DNA of 64,000 bases, from positions 124,001-188,000 of the forward strand of contig NZ_FNBG01000002.1 of the NCBI RefSeq assembly GCF_900102215.1, given 5' to 3'. Position numbers and translations under genes: made by a program. The notes beneath the pieces are model-generated. The model made no database searches, was not told the origin of the DNA, and was given only the letters and a program-made list of their open reading frames with translations. Source of the stretch: Fontibacillus panacisegetis (lineage in GTDB: Bacteria; Bacillota; Bacilli; Paenibacillales; Paenibacillaceae). This document shows positions 19,287 through 27,585 of the stretch, piece after piece; position 1 is the stretch's first letter; each line of letters starts with the position of its first letter.

Positions 19287-20486
19287 ATGGATAACAATAC
19301 AAATTTAAGTGTCATATGTCAATGTCTACAAATGTTAAATATCAGTCCTTCCCGGGATGGCGATTTGGATTATCGTGCTCGCAAGCTTTTTGTCGGTTCT
19401 TCCCTACTGCTGTTCATTGAAGCCCAGTTACAGCAACGCGAATCCTACGCTGAAATGTCTGAGCATCTTGGAGCTAATGAAGATTTTCAAGCGATGCTTG
19501 GTGGGCTTGAAAGCATAAGCCCATCACAACTTTCGCGGAAAATGAAGAAGCTTCCCATAGAGAACCTTCACCTGGTATTCATGCAAGTAACGAGGCAAAT
19601 CCAACAATTAGCAGCGAGCAAGCCAGGAATCACGACTAAAATCGGAAAGCTCAAGATCCTTGATTCTACTCAAATCACCTTGCCAGCGATTCTTTCCAAA
19701 TGGGCTTACTGCTCTGCATCCAATCACGGCGTGAAAATGCACACTTCACTTCTAGTTGTTGATGCGAAGACGATGTATCCAGATCAAATCATCGCTTCGA
19801 CCAAAGATGTCGCAGACCACGAAGTTGTGCAGAACTTTACTGTCGATAAAGAAGTAACCTATGTGATGGATCGAGGCTATCAGGTGCACAAGCATTTTCA
19901 AACCTGGGTCAAACAAGGGATTAAGTTTGTTGCTCGGGTTAAAGATAATACCCGACTTACGATCATCAAGGAACGAAATCTTCCTAAGCGAGGAGGTTTC
20001 ATTCGGGATGCGGATGTGACTCTGCCCGGGCAACAGATTAAGTTGCGACTCATCGAGTTTCAAGATCAGCAAGGCCGTTTGTATCGCCTTGTCACAAGTC
20101 GCCTGGATTTATCCGCACACTAAATTGCAGATGTATACCGGCACCGGTGGCAGATTGAATTATTCTTTAAATGGATCAAGCAACACATCCGTTTAGTGAA
20201 GCCACATGGGTATACCGCAGAAGCCATCTGGAACCAGATGTATATCGCGTTGATATCCTATGCTCTGTGCCTGTTGCTACGATTAAAGCTGGAGTGCAAG
20301 CAAACCGTTTGGCAGTTACTTCGATTGATTCGGCTCTATGCAGATCGGTCATGGACAAGGCTATATGAAGCCCTATTCAAAAAGCCAACACGGAGCTCAA
20401 AAGGACGAACGAAGCGAAACGGTCGGCCACCCAAGCAGGCGAACAAATCGATGAAGCCGCGAATCATTGTAGACGTATCAAACTAA
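19287..20486 (+). pseudogene. IS4-family transposase with premature stop
   Basis: DDE transposase of 399 codons interrupted by one TAA at 20121-20123. The first 278 residues hold the N-terminal helical domain, the first catalytic Asp in ILDSTQITLP and the second in VMDRGYQ. After the stop the same frame continues as IADVYRHRWQIELFFKWIKQ, the YREK-type motif holding the catalytic Glu. Only a point change separates it from an intact gene (family members usually have Glu or Gln at the stop position), so the element is probably immobile by itself but recently active. Confidence 0.9.
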
Positions 20487-20802
20487 ATACTTAAATTTCA
20501 AAAAAATGGATAATGTTTGGGTTTAATCTCCTCTGTACTTTTTTAAATTAAAACAAAATGCTCCCTGCTAAATATATACTAATCTAGATGTTTGTTACAT
20601 CTCGTAGCTATCTGCATTTGCTTAAATCCAGCATAAGAAGATTAATGCAACGCTAGTGTCGAACTAGTCTATTCTGAACCATATTCCTGCATTTTTGCAT
20701 GCTTTTCCTGATATTTTGCCTTTCCACTTCTAAACAAGAAGCGTCCCTCAAAATTATCTTAGATAACTTTTGGGACAGCCTCTTCACATTAAGATCATTC
20801 TT

Positions 20803-22620
20803 CTAATTATCGTCAATCTTAAGAACCGCCATAAACGCTTCCTGCGGAACCTCTACGTTTCCGACCTGCTTCATGCGCTTCTTACCTTCCTTCTGCTTCT
20901 CAAGAAGTTTACGTTTCCGTGAGATGTCACCGCCGTAACATTTAGCAAGTACGTTTTTACGCATCGCTTTAACAGTCTCCCGGGCAACAACCTTCGTACC
21001 AACCGACGCTTGAATAGGTACCTCAAACATTTGTCGTGGGATCAGCTCACGAAGCTTCTCACAAATAATCCGTCCACGTTGATAAGCACGTTCACGGTGA
21101 ACGATAAAGGACAATGCATCCACCTGTTCTCCGTTAAGCAAAATATCCATTTTTACCAGATTAGACTTACGGTAACCAGACACTTCATAGTCAAAGGAAG
21201 CGTAACCCTTCGTACCTGATTTTAACTGATCAAAGAAGTCATATACAATTTCCGATAACGGAACCTGATAAATAATCGTAACCCGTGTCGTATCCAGATA
21301 CTCCATATTGACGAATTCGCCACGTTTGCTCTGACACAGTTCCATTACCGTACCTACGTAATCGTTAGGCACTATAATGGAAGCTTTAACAAATGGTTCT
21401 TCAACATAATCGATCTTGCCAACCTCTGGATAATTAGACGGGTTGTCAATCGAAATGGTATCTCCATTCGTCAATGTGACATGATAAATTACGCTTGGAG
21501 CGGTAGTAATGAGTGGAATATTAAATTCGCGCTCGATACGTTCCTGAATAACATCCATATGCAAAAGACCCAAGAAACCACAGCGGAAGCCGAATCCTAG
21601 TGCACTCGATGTTTCTGGCTCAAAGCTGAGTGAAGCGTCATTAAGCTGCAGCTTCTCAAGAGCTTCGCGCAAATCGTTGTAGTCCGAGGTTTCGATAGGG
21701 TACAGACCGCAGAATACCATCGGGTTGATTTTACGATAGCCTGGAAGAGGTTCAACAGTAGGTGTCTTGGTATACGTGATCGTATCACCAACACGAGTGT
21801 CTCCCACATGCTTGATTCCGGCAACGATAAATCCAACATCACCGACATTTAATTCATCCACAATCGTCATACGAGGCATAAACGCACCAACCTCGATGAC
21901 CTCAAAATCCTTGTTCGTAGCCATCATTTTGATTTTCGAGCCGGCTTTAATGCTGCCATTCACAACCCGTACATAAACAATAACACCTTTGTAAGGGTCA
22001 TAATGAGAATCGAAAATAAGCGCTTTTAATGGTTCATCAGGATCTCCGGTAGGCGCAGGTACTTTCTGGACAACTTGCTCCAGGATTTCCTTGATACCGA
22101 TACCCGCCTTGGCTGAAGCCAGCACTGCCTCGCTCGCATCAAGACCGATAACATCCTCGACCTCTTGCTTGACACGCTCAGGGTCAGCACTTGGCAAGTC
22201 AATTTTATTAATAACAGGCAAAATCTCCAGATTATTATCAAGTGCCAAATATACGTTAGCTAACGTCTGCGCTTCAATCCCTTGAGCAGCATCTACAACG
22301 AGCAGTGCGCCTTCACAAGCTGCAAGACTCCGCGATACTTCATACGTGAAATCGACGTGTCCCGGTGTATCTATAAGATTAAGGATATACTCCTCACCAT
22401 CATCAGCACGATAGGTCAACCGCACGGCCTGTAGCTTGATCGTAATTCCACGTTCACGTTCCAGATCCATCGAATCAAGCACCTGCTCCTGCATTTCACG
22501 CGAGGATAATGCTCCTGTAAACTCCAGAATCCGGTCGGCTAAAGTCGATTTGCCATGGTCAATATGTGCAATAATACTGAAGTTACGAATCATTTTTTGT
22601 CTAGCTCTAATATCAGTCAT
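20803..22620 (-). CDS. lepA: Translation elongation factor 4 (LepA)
   Basis: Ribosome-associated GTPase, 605 residues. G1 is [10 protein letters not shown]3 DTPGHVDF, and G4 NKIDLPSA; the C-terminal LepA-specific domain ends in [21 protein letters not shown]. The start was set to ATG 22620 (MTDIRARQ), five bases after GGTGGGGG; five residues upstream are not needed. It is the 5' neighbour of hemW in the usual Bacillales order. Confidence 0.96.
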   Translation of the reverse strand: MTDIRARQKMIRNFSIIAHIDHGKSTLADRILEFTGALSSREMQEQVLDSMDLERERGITIKLQAVRLTYRADDGEEYILNLIDTPGHVDFTYEVSRSLAACEGALLVVDAAQGIEAQTLANVYLALDNNLEILPVINKIDLPSADPERVKQEVEDVIGLDASEAVLASAKAGIGIKEILEQVVQKVPAPTGDPDEPLKALIFDSHYDPYKGVIVYVRVVNGSIKAGSKIKMMATNKDFEVIEVGAFMPRMTIVDELNVGDVGFIVAGIKHVGDTRVGDTITYTKTPTVEPLPGYRKINPMVFCGLYPIETSDYNDLREALEKLQLNDASLSFEPETSSALGFGFRCGFLGLLHMDVIQERIEREFNIPLITTAPSVIYHVTLTNGDTISIDNPSNYPEVGKIDYVEEPFVKASIIVPNDYVGTVMELCQSKRGEFVNMEYLDTTRVTIIYQVPLSEIVYDFFDQLKSGTKGYASFDYEVSGYRKSNLVKMDILLNGEQVDALSFIVHRERAYQRGRIICEKLRELIPRQMFEVPIQASVGTKVVARETVKAMRKNVLAKCYGGDISRKRKLLEKQKEGKKRMKQVGNVEVPQEAFMAVLKIDDN

Positions 22621-22723
22621 TCTTACCCCCACCAAAATTCGTCGGTATAATCAATTTATTATATCAGTCAAAAGTGTTCAGAGCAATAAAAGTCAGCGAT
22701 AGAGATGAATATGGTGAATGTAA

Positions 22724-22763
22724 CAAAAAACTGTCCAACAGGTCGAAAAAACCTGTTGGACAG
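22724..22763 (-). terminator. Strong terminator upstream of lepA
   Basis: Perfect 13-bp stem CTGTCCAACAGGT / ACCTGTTGGACAG with six T on the minus strand. It ends transcripts from the efflux cassette and Cys-rich ORF before lepA. Confidence 0.9.
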
Positions 22764-22823
22764 CTGTTGCTGCTATTTTTTTCAGAATAGTTACGGTAAG
22801 AATCAAACAAAAACTCAATCGGC

Positions 22824-22922
22824 TTAACCACAGGTGCAGTCAGAGTGACATCCATTACAACAATTGGGACTGCTGTCGCCTTGGATTTCTATACCAACGA
22901 CCACCACCTCTTTGAGATTCAC
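22824..22922 (-). CDS. Candidate 32-residue Cys-rich peptide
   Basis: Minus-strand frame with GTG start at 22920-22922 and stop at 22824-22826. It begins MNLKEVVVVGIEIQ and ends PNCCNGCHSDCTCG, so five Cys and one His fall in the last 13 residues. An 11-codon frame (ATG 22954, stop 22919-22921) with GGAG six bases upstream overlaps its start as TGTGA, which would allow coupled translation. The terminator at 22763 follows closely. I recognise no family. It could be a metal-binding or modified peptide, or a non-coding accident. Confidence 0.35.
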   Translation of the reverse strand: MNLKEVVVVGIEIQGDSSPNCCNGCHSDCTCG

Positions 22923-22980
22923 AGCAGCGGTTTACCTTTCCTAAGCATATTCATTCAATTCTCCAAGGCTCTTTCCAACT

Positions 22981-23565
22981 TTAATGTTTCTTGTTAATTC
23001 CGCGTGAGAATACTTCCCACGTTGCCTTTAACCTTATTTCACATTCTTCCCTCGATGAGTTCCCTATAGATAGTAATATTCCATCTAAAATGCAAAAGAA
23101 TGATGAAATAATAGTATCTTCATTAATATATTTATCAAGTTCAGGCTTAATAATATCACGAATCAGCTTTTTAATTTCTTCATCAACTTCATTAAATCGC
23201 TGCAAGATAGCATCTTTAAATTGGTCAGGAGGATCCACGGAATATCTTATTACAAAATAAGCAAGATCTTTTTCATAAAGATATTCAATGATTTGCTCCG
23301 TAAATGTGTATAGTTTATCCACTTTAGAGAGACCTATTATGTCAGTGGCTTTTTGGCGTACAAAATTCAAATAATCACTCATCACATCATCCGCTACACT
23401 TTCGAACAATTCTTCCTTACTGGAGAAATAAGCATAAATAGAAGGAGCTTTAATTTTTACTTTTAATGCTATATCTCGAATAGAAGTCTGTGCGTAGCCC
23501 TGTTTAGAGAATAGAACAAGTGCATTTTGTAATATTTTTTGTTTTGTTTCTTCTCCCTTACTCAT
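22981..23565 (-). CDS. TetR-family repressor of the SMR cassette (copy 1)
   Basis: A 194-residue TetR regulator with the usual N-terminal HTH: KQKILQNALVLFSKQGYAQT, then SIRDIALKVKIKAPSIYAYF. The start was set to ATG 23565 (MSKGEE) six bases after GAGGTG; the GTG three codons earlier overlaps that site. It is the last gene of SMR-SMR-TetR and should bind the palindrome at 24293-24330. It differs from copy 2 at only a few residues (KYINED versus NYINVE; GINKKH versus GINKNH). Confidence 0.88.
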   Translation of the reverse strand: MSKGEETKQKILQNALVLFSKQGYAQTSIRDIALKVKIKAPSIYAYFSSKEELFESVADDVMSDYLNFVRQKATDIIGLSKVDKLYTFTEQIIEYLYEKDLAYFVIRYSVDPPDQFKDAILQRFNEVDEEIKKLIRDIIKPELDKYINEDTIISSFFCILDGILLSIGNSSREECEIRLKATWEVFSRGINKKH

Positions 23566-23605
23566 CTTAGCCACCTCGTAATAATTTTTTTAAGTGTTAA
23601 TACTC

Positions 23606-23920
23606 TCAAGAGACTAACTTCAATCCAACGATACTCAATATAATTCCACTAACAAGAGCTAATTTTTTGGAGTCTTTAGGCTCCTTGAAAACATACATTC
23701 CTAATAAAACACTACCAGCCGCACCAATACCTGTCCATGCTCCATAACCTATGCTAATTGGGATTTCTTTTAAAGACAAGGAAAGTAGAAAAAAGCTTGC
23801 CCCTATGAGCAAAGTATAAATTAATGTATACTTTAATTTTGAAAATCCCTCGGATAATTTCAAAAATATTACGCCTCCAACTTCCAATAATCCTGCGATG
23901 ATAAGTAAGAACCAGCTCAT
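23606..23920 (-). CDS. SMR efflux subunit, YkkD-like (copy 1)
   Basis: A 104-residue four-helix small-multidrug-resistance protein starting MSWFLLIIAGLLEVGGVIF with the essential Glu of the first helix at position 13. It starts two bases after the partner gene, suggesting a paired heterodimer like YkkCD or EbrAB. The protein is identical to copy 2 at 58868-59182. The substrate (drug cation or guanidinium) cannot be told from sequence. Confidence 0.9.
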   Translation of the reverse strand: MSWFLLIIAGLLEVGGVIFLKLSEGFSKLKYTLIYTLLIGASFFLLSLSLKEIPISIGYGAWTGIGAAGSVLLGMYVFKEPKDSKKLALVSGIILSIVGLKLVS

Positions 23921-23922
23921 TT

Positions 23923-24264
23923 TTAAGCCCCCTTCACTTTCTCAGGTTGATTAGAAACGAATTTCAACCCAATAATACAGCTAATAAGAATGATTACCAG
24001 TACAATTTTCAATACACTCACTTGATCACCTAAAAACATCATTCCAACAAGAGCCGTGCCAAAAGAACCGATTCCAGTGAAAACTGCATAAGCCGTTGAT
24101 ACTGGAAGATATTTTGTCGCTTTAGCAAATAAATAGAAGCTAGCTACCATTAAAATGATAGTTGGTACCACGATTGCGATCTTTGTGAAGCCATCTGAAT
24201 ATGACAAGCCGATAGCCCACCCTACCTCCAAACCCCCTCCAAGAACAAGAAATAACCACGCCAT
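23923..24264 (-). CDS. SMR efflux subunit, YkkC-like (copy 1)
   Basis: A 113-residue SMR protein starting MAWLFLVLGGGLEVGWAIGL with Glu 13 in helix 1. The start was set to ATG 24264, eight bases after AGGTGG; the four-residue longer frame is not supported and copy 2 starts at the equivalent Met. It is first in the operon and paired with the YkkD-like gene. Expression is likely from the promoter overlapping the 24293-24330 operator. Confidence 0.9.
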   Translation of the reverse strand: MAWLFLVLGGGLEVGWAIGLSYSDGFTKIAIVVPTIILMVASFYLFAKATKYLPVSTAYAVFTGIGSFGTALVGMMFLGDQVSVLKIVLVIILISCIIGLKFVSNQPEKVKGA

Positions 24265-24292
24265 ATCAAATACCACCTTTCAAAATTTTCTG

Positions 24293-24330
24293 ATGATAAA
24301 TTCTAACTATCGTTAGTTAGAATTTATCAT
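24293..24330 (-). promoter_or_regulatory. 38-bp palindromic TetR operator with promoter
   Basis: Perfect inverted repeat with 17-bp arms (ATGATAAATTCTAACTA and complement) around TCGT. On the minus strand TTGCAA (24347-24342 region) and TAAATT 17 bases later form a promoter whose -10 overlaps the repeat, so the bound repressor should block it. Copy 2 keeps only the inner 9-bp arms. Confidence 0.75.
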
Positions 24331-24420
24331 GAATTTAATTATTTTGCAAATACCGACAACTTGATCAGGACGTAACCTGGTTTGGACGTTCGGGTAACGG
24401 AATGCGCTTCCCATTCCAAC

Positions 24421-24469
24421 AAAAAAATGCCATCCTTTCCTGTTCATTTACAGAAAGAATGGCATTTTT
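24421..24469 (-). terminator. Bidirectional terminator
   Basis: Stem AAAAATGCCATTCTTTC-like arms (AATGCCAT / ATGGCATT) with A and T runs on both sides. It ends the minus-strand PTS operon before the efflux promoter. Confidence 0.8.
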
Positions 24470-24569
24470 AACCCGTTAGAACCATTGTTATAAAATCAAC
24501 CTGTAATGCATGCTTGCAACTTTTATGCTCAGACTCTACAAAATAGACCCGTTCATCAATACGACTTCC

Positions 24570-24836
24570 TTAGGCTAACTTTTGAAGCAAACTTACTCCG
24601 TAGGGCTGAAGTGTCATGAAATGACTTTCCCTTGTTTCCGAAAGTAAATCGTACACTGGCTGTTTTAATGAAATTGTGAACGACTCGCTTGAGTAATTGA
24701 GCAGAAACAAATAATTGTTAGCTCCATCGGTGCGGTAAACTGTTTCAACTGTAGAGGGAATCTCCCCCCATTCGCTGGAAGGGTGTACATAAATAGGGCG
24801 ACCTCTTCCGGATAAAATTTCGGGAATCGATCGCCG
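24570..24836 (-). pseudogene. C-terminal fragment of a beta-galactosidase-like enzyme
   Basis: Minus-strand translation gives an open segment of about 88 residues with VETVYRTDGANNYLFLLNYS and LLSETRESHFMTLQPYGVSL and ending QKLA-stop. This strand pattern resembles the C-terminal domain of GH42/GH35 beta-galactosidases. The frame is blocked upstream by TAG at 24837-24839, and no start or catalytic domain remains. It lies directly after the PTS IIB gene, so the operon probably once ended with a glycosidase. Confidence 0.5.
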
Positions 24837-24873
24837 CTACATTTAAAGTCTTTATTCATTTCTGCTATGAAAA

Positions 24874-25182
24874 TTAATCTCTCGCTAGTTCAAGTGCTCT
24901 TGCCAGCACTTTCTCTCCGTTCATTCTACCGTAATCGACTGTATTGATTACATCTACTTTTATGCCTTTGGGAACATACGTCTTTTCATAATCTTTTCTC
25001 ATATATGCAACTTGCGGGCCAAGCATCAGAACATCAATGTCATCAGCGATGTTCGACAAAGCCTCGCTGGCGGTTGCCTGAATGCTTACTTCCTGGCCGC
25101 TGGCTTGAGCCGCTTCCTGCATTTTTTTTACCATAAGGCTAGTGGACATGCCCGCGGAACATACAAGTACGATTCTGATCAT
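24874..25182 (-). CDS. PTS lactose/cellobiose-type EIIB
   Basis: A 102-residue cytoplasmic EIIB phosphocarrier. The phosphorylated Cys is in the loop VCSAGMSTS (Cys 8). It passes phosphate from EIIA to sugar bound by EIIC. Start ATG 25182 follows AAGGGG. It follows the EIIA gene, while the matching EIIC gene lies 5 kb away on the plus strand (30187-31476). Sugar specificity is inferred only from the GH125 neighbour. Confidence 0.9.
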   Translation of the reverse strand: MIRIVLVCSAGMSTSLMVKKMQEAAQASGQEVSIQATASEALSNIADDIDVLMLGPQVAYMRKDYEKTYVPKGIKVDVINTVDYGRMNGEKVLARALELARD

Positions 25183-25206
25183 CTGTGGAAATCCCCTTTC
25201 AGCTCG

Positions 25207-25518
25207 TTAATTTTTCTGAGTGTGCTCGTAAAGCTCGACAAATTCCTTGGCCATATCCTTGACCGTCATTGCATTCATCAGGTGGTCCTGGGCGTGAATC
25301 ATCAGCAGCGTGATTTCCTGCTTGGTTCCTCCAGCCTCCTCCTGAATTAGACGAGTTTGCACTTTATGTGCATCCTTTAGTTCCTTCGATGCGGTTTCAA
25401 GCAATTCGGCAGCACCTTTAAAATCCTTTTGTTTAGACAGCATGATTGCTTCCATAGCTTTGCTTCGTGCAGCGCCGGACATTGCGATCAGTGCCATAAC
25501 TTTCTCCAGATAGTCCAC
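25207..25518 (-). CDS. PTS lactose/cellobiose-type EIIA
   Basis: A 103-residue helical EIIA starting MDYLEKVMALIAMSGAARSK, the usual first-helix pattern. The phosphorylated His is in MIHAQDHLMNA (about residue 76). Start GTG 25518 follows GGAGGG by eight bases. It heads the EIIA-EIIB operon on the minus strand. Confidence 0.9.
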   Translation of the reverse strand: MDYLEKVMALIAMSGAARSKAMEAIMLSKQKDFKGAAELLETASKELKDAHKVQTRLIQEEAGGTKQEITLLMIHAQDHLMNAMTVKDMAKEFVELYEHTQKN

Positions 25519-25630
25519 TTCTGTAACCCTCCAATTGCATTATTTTACACAGTATGATGATTAACAATTACATTCTTTTCAAACAAGTATATTTCACGTT
25601 TGACTTTAACTAAACCGATTCTTTTTCCGT

Positions 25631-27553
25631 TTACTTTAGGAAAAAAATATTAGATATATCCAGATAGGATTCCGCCTTGATCAATTGCTCCACAAGTTCA
25701 GGGCTCTCCGTTACATGAACCAGCACATCGTACATATGTGTCAGATTCTCCTTCTCCGTCTCCGAAACACAAAGCAGGCAAACAAACTGAACCTGCTTGT
25801 CCCCCCACATTACTGGCTTCGTCAGCGTACAAATCGCCCAGAAGGTCTCCTTCGTCTGCGGGACGATCGGATGTGGAATCGCCGTCAAATTGCCGAAGGA
25901 GGTAGGGGAGACGGCTTCCCTTTGCTTGACTGATTCCAGAAAGGCCTCCGTTACCAAATGCTTCGACCGCAGCTCCTTACAAAGAAATTCCAGAATTTCT
26001 TCCCTTGTGTCAAATCTTTGCCTTAGGAAGGTCAACTCCTCGCGAATGAATCTGAACGGTATGACGTCGAGGTCGGTCATCATGTTGTGAATCTGCTGCA
26101 AATCCTTTTCCTTCAAAAGGGTCGGCACTTTAATGACTGGAACAGGAAAATCCTGAGTAAGCGCTACAGTACTGATAATAAAATTAATTTGCTCAAGCGG
26201 CGCTTTGTCCAGATTGTAATAACCGAAGGTACCGACGACATCCAAACGAGGGCCGAAATGTTTGTTGATCATTTGATTTAGCAACCGTGCGCTGCCGAGG
26301 CCTGAACTGCAAATAATAATGCATTTTTTGGGAGCAGGCTTCCCCTTTAGACGTTCCATTGCGGCTCCGATATGAAGCGCAATATAGCCAATTTCGTTTT
26401 CGGATATGGGCAGCCTTGTTTGCTTCTGAATTACTGCCGCACCGATAATACCCGCCTGAAAAGCAAGCGGATAAGCGGATTTGACCGATTCCAGCATAGG
26501 GTTTGTCAGACTCATGCCGAAACGTATCCGATTCAGCGCGGGTTTAAGATGCAAGCCCAATCCCCATACAAGCTCGGAATCGTTGTGGATACCCAGCTTC
26601 AGCTTGATCTCAATTTCATCGACCATGGCGCGGGCATACATGTAATATTCCTCGTCCATCCAATCATTGGATTGCCTCAAGACTTCTTTCATTTCCGGAA
26701 GCAGTTCTGTCCCCAGCAAATGCATCGTCAAGTAAGCAATCTCTGCTTCTGGAGCCGAAATTCCGGTCGCTTCCACCGCCGCCGCGATTTCCCGCGCAGC
26801 GGCGGCTTCATTTGAGTTACGGGCCGGGGCAGATTCGCCTGGCAGGGATGAAATCTGATGCCCTTCCCGAATGCGCTTCATGGCAATCAGAATATGGATA
26901 ACGAGATTGTCCAGCCCTGTGTCGGAAAAAAAGAGGTTATGCTTCCGCATACTCACGATAACAATATCCCGAACCAGCTTTAACTCGTTTTCAGTAAAAA
27001 TTCCGGAAGGCTTCTCCCATAAAGTCAAACCTTTGCCGCTATTATGGTTCTGAAAATATTCCGACATACAGAAACGGACCTGAAACTCTGTACCACTGAT
27101 TTTCATGCCATGATTTGGTCTTTTTAGTACCTGGATTCCGTATTTGCCCAGTTTCTCCTTGACTGCTTTCAAGTCGTTCTGAACGGTTGATTTGCTAACA
27201 TATAAAATGTTCGCAATATCTTCGATCTTGACATAGTCTTCCGCCAACAGCAGCTTTCTGATCATGAAATCAGCCCGGTCTGCGGGAAGGATAAACGGAC
27301 CAAGCATGGAATTCGAGAATTGCTCTTCCAGCCAGATTTGAAAGGAGGAAGGGTCCTTGATGCGCAGTTCATAACCTGCTCCCCGTACGGCATGAATCTC
27401 GGCGCCATGCCCGGATATAAGGTCATTCAGAAGCTTTATATCGCTCCGCACCGTTCTTGAGGTAACTTCGATTTCTCTGGCCAAAAATTCCCCCTTCACC
27501 GGAGCATCCACTTGGAGCAAGTAACGCAGGATTGTTGCAATTCTGGGATACAT
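25631..27553 (-). CDS. LicR/MtlR-type PRD transcription activator
   Basis: A 640-residue regulator with an N-terminal Mga/DeoR-like HTH (SRTVRSDIKLLNDLI), a second HTH (SKSTVQNDLKAVKEKL), two PRD domains (about 180-400) with His phosphorylation sites, an EIIB-like domain with CSSGLGSARLL (near 415), and an EIIA-like domain at the C-terminus with AIPHPIVPQ. It should activate the PTS genes when unphosphorylated by EIIB. Start ATG 27553 follows GGAGGAG. It is transcribed toward EIIA/EIIB. Confidence 0.9.
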   Translation of the reverse strand: MYPRIATILRYLLQVDAPVKGEFLAREIEVTSRTVRSDIKLLNDLISGHGAEIHAVRGAGYELRIKDPSSFQIWLEEQFSNSMLGPFILPADRADFMIRKLLLAEDYVKIEDIANILYVSKSTVQNDLKAVKEKLGKYGIQVLKRPNHGMKISGTEFQVRFCMSEYFQNHNSGKGLTLWEKPSGIFTENELKLVRDIVIVSMRKHNLFFSDTGLDNLVIHILIAMKRIREGHQISSLPGESAPARNSNEAAAAREIAAAVEATGISAPEAEIAYLTMHLLGTELLPEMKEVLRQSNDWMDEEYYMYARAMVDEIEIKLKLGIHNDSELVWGLGLHLKPALNRIRFGMSLTNPMLESVKSAYPLAFQAGIIGAAVIQKQTRLPISENEIGYIALHIGAAMERLKGKPAPKKCIIICSSGLGSARLLNQMINKHFGPRLDVVGTFGYYNLDKAPLEQINFIISTVALTQDFPVPVIKVPTLLKEKDLQQIHNMMTDLDVIPFRFIREELTFLRQRFDTREEILEFLCKELRSKHLVTEAFLESVKQREAVSPTSFGNLTAIPHPIVPQTKETFWAICTLTKPVMWGDKQVQFVCLLCVSETEKENLTHMYDVLVHVTESPELVEQLIKAESYLDISNIFFLK

Positions 27554-27585
27554 ACGCTCTCCTCCTTAATCCTCCCCGCCAGTTC

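Larger units (their letters stand above)
19128..20658 (+). mobile_element. IS4-family insertion sequence with 9-bp target duplication
   Basis: A 1531-bp element with 17-bp perfect terminal inverted repeats (CACTAGCGTTGCATTAA at 19128-19144; its complement at 20642-20658) and a 9-bp target duplication TCGAACTAG at 19119-19127 and 20659-20667. The unoccupied site can be seen in copy B near 34950, where the flanks are continuous (TTCAAACTAGTCTATTC). It carries one broken transposase gene. Confidence 0.92.
18891..20782. repeat. MITE-like palindrome-array element (copy A), split by an insertion sequence
   Basis: Imperfect terminal inverted repeats GGGGCTTTCCCAAAAGT (18891-18907) and, reversed, GAGGCTGTCCCAAAAGT (ending 20782) bound a non-coding element. 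Removing the insertion sequence (19128-20658) and one target copy restores a sequence like 34740-35117. Palindrome units start at 19034, 19085 and 20687; corrected spacing is 51 and 62 bp. The fourth unit of copy B is missing. Its right end forms a long hairpin (GTCCC...AGATAACTTTTGGGAC). No coding capacity other than the insertion sequence. The rest of the hemW-lepA gap (18695-18890) shows nothing recognisable. Confidence 0.75.
22979..24410. repeat. Duplicated efflux cassette, copy 1
   Basis: About 1.43 kb nearly identical to 58242-59665 in the same orientation: two SMR genes, the TetR gene, the operator and some 80 bp beyond. The downstream flanks differ (Cys-rich ORF here, a different terminator there). 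Confidence 0.9.

Noticed and set aside
24265..24420. Possible guanidine (ykkC) riboswitch before the SMR genes
   Set aside because: The leader from promoter to start codon is only a few tens of bases, filled by the TetR palindrome; no ykkC motif sequences seen.
24665..24859. 64-codon minus-strand ORF
   Set aside because: Out of frame with the beta-galactosidase-like remnant in the same region, which has the recognisable sequence.
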